From NCBI RefSeq assembly GCF_038002825.1, contig NZ_JBBODF010000001.1:496001-560000 (forward strand): a stretch of 64,000 nucleotides of DNA, given 5' to 3'. Shown here piece by piece: positions 59,884 to 64,000 of this stretch; position 1 is the stretch's first letter, and each line of letters begins with the position of its first letter. Below the pieces are notes generated by a model. That model saw only the letters and a list, made by a program, of their open reading frames with translations. It had not been told where the DNA came from and did not search any database. This DNA is from Paenibacillus sp. FSL H8-0048 (GTDB taxonomy: Bacteria; Bacillota; Bacilli; Paenibacillales; Paenibacillaceae). A program made the translations under genes and the position numbers.

Positions 59884-60663
59884 TCAATTCTTCCCTCTAT
59901 ATTCACTCGGCGTCTGGCCGGTGAACTTCTTGAACTGCCGCATGAAATGGACATCGTTCTCATAGCCGCAACCCGCAGAGATCTGGCTGACGGTATAAGT
60001 GGTGTTCTTCAGTAAATAGGAGGCATGGTCCACACGATTAAGGATGATGTCGCTGACGGCCGGGATACCGAAGATTTGCTTATAGATTTGCTGAAAATAG
60101 GACGGGCTCATGTTCATCCGCTCCGCCAGCTGTTCGACAGAATACCAGGTGGAGGGGGAGCTGAGCACCTCATTTCTCAGATGCAGGAACGAATCGTAGT
60201 ATTTGCTGACCGGCTGGCTGGCCTCCACATGCTGCCGCATATCGCTAAGCTTCATGAACAGGCAGCGGACAATGGAGTCGATAATCTCCTGGCGGAAGCT
60301 GCCGTTCTGCAGATTCTCCCAGTGCAGCTCATTTACTTTTCTGGTGATATAGAGCGGGTCATGGGCCTTCATTAAGGTGTCCAGCGGCAGCTTCAAGCGC
60401 TCAAACCAAGCATCTGCCTCCTCCAGCTCAAAATGGAACCAGTCATGCACCAGCGGCAGCTCAGCGTCTCTGTAGAAGTAATGGCTGTTTCTGTTATAGA
60501 TAATGAAAGTATTCGGTTCAGCATACACGCTCCGCGCCTGTTGCCTCAGCTCCATTTTGCTCCGAAAGAATACGAAGACATAATCGCCGGAGCCTTCCGG
60601 GCGGTCAATCGTCATGCCCTCTGAATGAATAACATTTGAACCGCATCGTTTCAGGGTGAACAT
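59884..60663 (-). CDS. AraC family transcriptional regulator
   Basis: A 259-residue regulator. The N-terminal cupin-like sensing domain runs to about residue 150. The C-terminal AraC domain is at about 155-259 (SVEQLAERMNMSPSYFQQIYKQIFGIPAVSDI; VSQISAGCGYENDVHFMRQFKKFTGQTPSEYRG). The start at 60663 has GGCGGG eight bases before it; a longer frame to 60726 lacks a ribosome site. It is divergent from the GH2 gene across about 80 bases and probably controls it. Confidence 0.87.
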   Translation of the reverse strand: MFTLKRCGSNVIHSEGMTIDRPEGSGDYVFVFFRSKMELRQQARSVYAEPNTFIIYNRNSHYFYRDAELPLVHDWFHFELEEADAWFERLKLPLDTLMKAHDPLYITRKVNELHWENLQNGSFRQEIIDSIVRCLFMKLSDMRQHVEASQPVSKYYDSFLHLRNEVLSSPSTWYSVEQLAERMNMSPSYFQQIYKQIFGIPAVSDIILNRVDHASYLLKNTTYTVSQISAGCGYENDVHFMRQFKKFTGQTPSEYRGKN

Positions 60664-60744
60664 AATGATTCCCGCCTTTTTAGAGAATAGATCAGTCAAT
60701 AGATAGGATAAATCATTTTCTTTCAAGGGACAAGGGAGTACTCT

Positions 60745-62580
60745 GTGATAGTGAATATGGAGAATACTTCAGTAACGAGAGAGAGGGCTACAACTAATAT
60801 GACTAGAACAGCAGCGACGAAATTCTATACCCCGGGCTACCCGAGACCCCAATTTGTGCGCAGCCAGTGGCTGGATCTGAACGGAGCATGGGACTTTAGC
60901 TTCGATGATGACCATGCAGGCGTTGCGGCGCGCTGGATGGATCATTTTCCGGCCACACATACCATTAATGTTCCGTTCTCCTACGAGACAGCAGCCAGCG
61001 GCATCGGTGAGGAGACTTTCCACCCACGAATTTGGTACCGCAAGCAGCTCGTCCTGTCCCCGGCAGTAGAAGAGAAGCAGATGGTGCTGCATTTTGAAGG
61101 CGTGGACTATAGGGCGGTCTGCTGGGTGAACGGCGGCTACGCCGGGGAGCATGAGGGGGCGTATGCGCGGTTCTCCTTCGATATTACCGATCTGCTCAGG
61201 CAGGATGGCTTGAACGAGATTGTGCTGATGGTGACCGACAGCGACAACTGTCTCCAGCCCCGGGGCAAGCAGCGCTGGGCGGGCCGGAACCATGATTCAT
61301 TCTATGTGCAGACCACTGGCATCTGGAAAAGCGTCTGGCTGGAGCATGTCCACGCTACCCGGCTGGATTCCGTGAAAATGACACCCGACATTAACCGCCA
61401 AATGCTCCGGCTGGATTATCGTGTACACGGCCTAAGCGAAGCCCGGAACCTCCGGCTGGAAACCGAAATTACGTTTCAAGGAGAGCGGGTCAATAAGCTT
61501 AGCCTGCCGGTGGACAGATCAAGCATGACTGTGGAGGTCAGCATGATGGGCGGCATTAACGGGCCTTGGCTGCAGAACCTGTGGTCACCGGGGAATCCAA
61601 ATCTTTTTGACATCGAATTCGTGCTGTATGCGGGTGAACAGGAGCTTGACCGGGTTGGCTCTTATGTCGGTATGCGCAATATCTCAATCAAGGGCAGCCA
61701 GATCCTGCTGAATAATATCCCCCTGTACCAAAGACTGATCCTGGACCAGGGCTACTGGACCGGTACTCATCTGACCCCGCCGTCGGAAGAAGCACTGATT
61801 CAAGATATTGAGGCGGTTATGGAGATGGGCTGGAGCGGTGTGCGCAAGCATATGAAGGTGGAGGATGCCCGGTTCCTGTACTGGTGCGATGTCAAAGGGC
61901 TATTGGTCTGGTCGGAGATGGCGGCTGCCTATGAATATAACGACGAGGCGCTGGAGCGGTTCACCCGGGAGTGGCTGGAAATCGTGCAGCAGCAGTATAA
62001 TCATCCGTGTATTATCACCTGGGTGCCTTTTAACGAATCGTGGGGGGTACAAAATATTCTTCATGACGTCCGGCAGCAGACCTTCACGGAAGGGATCTAT
62101 TATTTGACCAAATCTATCGATCCCTATCGCCCGGTGATTACGAATGACGGCTGGGAGCATACCGTGTCCGACATTCTGACGCTGCATGATTATGTCGAGC
62201 GGGGAGAAGCATTATATGAAACTTACAAGGATAAAGACTCTATTACCGGCAGCAGCGGCACGTATAACGAATGGAAGTTTGCTTTTGCAGAAGGGTACAG
62301 CTATAAGGGGCAGCCGATCATCATCAGCGAATATGGGGGGATTGCCTTCCAGAGCGAGCATGGCTGGGGGTATGGCCATCAGGTGGATAGAGAGGAGGCT
62401 TTTCTGGAGCGGTTCAGCAGCTTAACCCGGGCGATTCAGGCCATTCCATTCATCTCAGGGTACTGCTATACACAGGTTACAGACGTTCAGGATGAGGTCA
62501 ACGGGTTAATGACGGCGGAGCGCGTGCCGAAGGTGCCACTGGAACGGATACGGGAGATTAACCTGCGCCCGGGGATGTAA
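60745..62580 (+). CDS. Glycoside hydrolase family 2 protein
   Basis: A 611-residue cytosolic glycosidase. The sugar-binding jelly roll (NGAWDFSFDD, RIWYRKQLVL, NGGYAGEHEGAYARFSFDIT) and an immunoglobulin-like domain precede the TIM barrel. The acid/base E431 is in VPFNESWG and the nucleophile E529 in ISEYGGIAF. The activity could be beta-galactosidase, beta-glucuronidase or another beta-glycosidase. It has no signal peptide. GTG 60745 has AAGGGAG six bases upstream. Divergence from an AraC gene suggests sugar-controlled expression. Confidence 0.88.
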   Translation: MIVNMENTSVTRERATTNMTRTAATKFYTPGYPRPQFVRSQWLDLNGAWDFSFDDDHAGVAARWMDHFPATHTINVPFSYETAASGIGEETFHPRIWYRKQLVLSPAVEEKQMVLHFEGVDYRAVCWVNGGYAGEHEGAYARFSFDITDLLRQDGLNEIVLMVTDSDNCLQPRGKQRWAGRNHDSFYVQTTGIWKSVWLEHVHATRLDSVKMTPDINRQMLRLDYRVHGLSEARNLRLETEITFQGERVNKLSLPVDRSSMTVEVSMMGGINGPWLQNLWSPGNPNLFDIEFVLYAGEQELDRVGSYVGMRNISIKGSQILLNNIPLYQRLILDQGYWTGTHLTPPSEEALIQDIEAVMEMGWSGVRKHMKVEDARFLYWCDVKGLLVWSEMAAAYEYNDEALERFTREWLEIVQQQYNHPCIITWVPFNESWGVQNILHDVRQQTFTEGIYYLTKSIDPYRPVITNDGWEHTVSDILTLHDYVERGEALYETYKDKDSITGSSGTYNEWKFAFAEGYSYKGQPIIISEYGGIAFQSEHGWGYGHQVDREEAFLERFSSLTRAIQAIPFISGYCYTQVTDVQDEVNGLMTAERVPKVPLERIREINLRPGM

Positions 62581-62704
62581 ACTCTTTCAAAAAACATAGA
62601 AGGGGTTGACGAACGGAGAATATTACACTATCATTCATAATAGTTACAAAAAATTAATATCTGTCAGGCAGCATTAGCCGGCAAGAAAGGAGACTGAGTT
62701 CTTT

Positions 62705-63178
62705 TTGAAGAAAGGAATCGTGTGGCTACTGAGTATTGTAATACTGCTATCGTTTGGATCTGAAAGAGCATCTGCGGATGACAGCTCCAGGCTTGACCAA
62801 GAGGTTAATGAGGTTATGGGAACTCCTTATAAATGGGGGGGCACCAAGGTATCTGAAGGGTTTGACTGTTCCGGATTTTTAATATACATATTTGGCAAGT
62901 TCAACTTAGATCTTCCGAGAACATCCAAGTCGCAGGCTAGTGCAGGCGAATATGTAGCCAAGTCCGATTTACGTCCTGGAGATCTTGTCTTTTTCGAAAC
63001 CGGGGGCAACGGCATCTCGCATGCAGGCATCTATGTGGGCGACAACAAATTTGCACATTCCTCCAGCAATAAGGGCGTTACGATCACCAGCCTGTCCTCA
63101 GGTTACTATAAAGAACGTTATGTTACCGCCAGAAGAACCATTTCTGAGAGCACGTATCAGAAGATGACTGGCAATTAA
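62705..63178 (+). CDS. Secreted NlpC/P60 peptidoglycan endopeptidase
   Basis: A 157-residue protein with a signal peptide (about 1-24, cleavage after ASA). The NlpC/P60 domain follows directly: catalytic C55 (FDCSGF), H106 (ISHAGIYVG) and H118 (KFAHSS). It lacks cell-wall-binding repeats, so it is a minimal endopeptidase. It probably cuts D-gamma-glutamyl-diamino acid bonds outside the cell. The TTG start (62705) has AAAGGAGA about ten bases before it. A strong terminator follows. Confidence 0.9.
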   Translation: MKKGIVWLLSIVILLSFGSERASADDSSRLDQEVNEVMGTPYKWGGTKVSEGFDCSGFLIYIFGKFNLDLPRTSKSQASAGEYVAKSDLRPGDLVFFETGGNGISHAGIYVGDNKFAHSSSNKGVTITSLSSGYYKERYVTARRTISESTYQKMTGN

Positions 63179-63206
63179 TCCGATCACTAATCCTTATATT
63201 ATAAAC

Positions 63207-63252
63207 AAACGGCGACGTTGCCCTGGATCTACCGGGGCGGGTCGCCGTTTTT
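63207..63252 (+). terminator. Terminator after the NlpC/P60 gene
   Basis: AAACGGCGAC/GTCGCCGTTT, a perfect 10-bp stem with inner GCCC/GGGC, then T5. Confidence 0.88.
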
Positions 63253-63261
63253 AATAGGGGT

Positions 63262-64000
63262 TCACAACTTTCCAGGCTCCTCGATATGCACCATCACCCG
63301 CACCAGATAGTCCTCCGGATGCTTCATAACGATCTCATCCAGCAGGAATTCCTCGTAAGCATCTCCCTTAACGACATAATGATTCTTCTCAATATAGTCA
63401 AAAATCCGCGGATAAATCTTCTCGGTATCCTCATAATCAGCCCGGGTGTAAGACACAAGATAGTAGCCTTCCGGCATATATTCTTGTTCGTAATGCTGTG
63501 TAGTAATGAAGCAGAACATATAGGAGATCATATCCCCGTCCCGCCGCAGCAGGTCCTCCTTACCGATAATGGCTCCGCCCGGATATCCGGCCGGTGCATT
63601 CTCCTTGTGCAGACGCTCCTGAAAATCATCCCACAGCTCCTCGTTTAATTCCCGCCTGGAATCATGAATGCGGCAGCTGCGCAGGATCGGCTTCCGTTCT
63701 TGGTGGACAACAACCATCCGGCTGGTGTCCACATTCAGAGAGTGCTCGATATTCTCCGCGCGCTGGAGCATCATCTCCTTGGCCAGGGTGAGCTTTGCGA
63801 TCTGCTGCTGAACTGCCTTTTCCTGCTTTCGAAGAAGCTCCAGGGTGCTTAGAGGAGAACGGTGCTCCATATACGCCCGGATATCCTCCAGCGACATGCC
63901 CAGCTCCTTGAAAATATAGATCACGCCAATCGTATCGAACTGGCTACGGATGTAATACCGGTAGCCGTTGTCAGCAACGAAGGCGGGCTTGAATAAGCCG
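63262..64000 (-). CDS. MerR family regulator with effector-binding domain (5' end missing)
   Basis: The frame runs beyond base 64000, so the N-terminus lies outside the window. The visible N-terminal part GLFKPAFVADNGYRYYIRSQ and LGMSLEDIRAYMEHRSP is the MerR winged helix and first dimer helix. A coiled coil follows (LELLRKQEKAVQQQIAKLTLA), then a GyrI-like effector domain (HQERKPILRS to the C-terminus), as in BmrR-type multidrug sensors. Its ligand and target gene are outside the view. Confidence 0.85.
   Translation of the reverse strand, partial: GLFKPAFVADNGYRYYIRSQFDTIGVIYIFKELGMSLEDIRAYMEHRSPLSTLELLRKQEKAVQQQIAKLTLAKEMMLQRAENIEHSLNVDTSRMVVVHQERKPILRSCRIHDSRRELNEELWDDFQERLHKENAPAGYPGGAIIGKEDLLRRDGDMISYMFCFITTQHYEQEYMPEGYYLVSYTRADYEDTEKIYPRIFDYIEKNHYVVKGDAYEEFLLDEIVMKHPEDYLVRVMVHIEEPGKL

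Overview
The window looks like chromosomal DNA of a low-to-mid-GC Gram-positive spore former, most likely a Paenibacillus. The reasons are strong GGAGG ribosome sites, many TTG and GTG starts, a NiaP-type transporter, two sugar ABC operons each with a YesM/YesN-type two-component pair and no ATPase gene of their own, a CcpA cre site, YtrA-type GntR control of an ABC exporter and a YidC2-type insertase. The assignment rests on recalled protein resemblance. No rRNA, tRNA, prophage or CRISPR was seen.

Layout. 1-1600: end of a queC-queD-queE queuosine operon. 1700-6000: a small membrane protein, VanW-family protein, zinc alcohol dehydrogenase, EamA transporter and methyltransferase. 6200-11100: a LysR regulator divergent from pstS-pstC-pstA-pstB (no phoU follows). 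11400-14000: a metallo-beta-lactamase-fold/TetR pair behind a double operator, then an AlkZ-like protein. 14270-22300: tandem M29 aminopeptidases, a TrkH/KtrB potassium transporter, VOC and GNAT proteins, a CNNM/CorC protein and a DUF1836 protein. 22600-30660: niaP and a cre-controlled sugar ABC operon with kinase and AraC-type response regulator. 31488-36760: a tight operon of TerB-N/TerB-C protein, BrxD-like P-loop ATPase and Lhr-like DEAD/DEAH helicase, the best candidate for a little-described DNA-processing or defence system. 36900-38750: an AT-rich orphan, then a small upstream membrane ORF and yidC2, which together look like a MifM-type arrest-peptide switch. 39478-45865: a second sugar ABC plus two-component operon. 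45843-50900: DUF2441, GNAT, glutamate racemase, small proteins, GrpB and a C45 Ntn hydrolase. 51100-54500: a bacteriophytochrome with a degenerate GGDEF domain, then an AstE/AspA-like hydrolase. 54500-56500: GntR-ABC exporter. 56500-64000: an L7/L12-like membrane protein, quinone oxidoreductase, TetR, GNAT, AraC, a GH2 glycosidase, NlpC/P60 and a partial MerR regulator.

Intergenic DNA carries several repeat families: tandem 26-bp palindromes at a 51-52 bp period (three arrays), MITE-like elements of 220-235 bp with 17-bp terminal inverted repeats and a covarying central hairpin, and short GCGGAC..TCCGTTA palindromes. Several regulatory sites are visible: a duplicated leader in front of pstS and pstB, GTTAAT-N3-ATTAAY boxes over two promoters, operators for the TetR and GntR regulators, and two possible small RNAs. 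All calls come from reading the sequence; no database search was possible.
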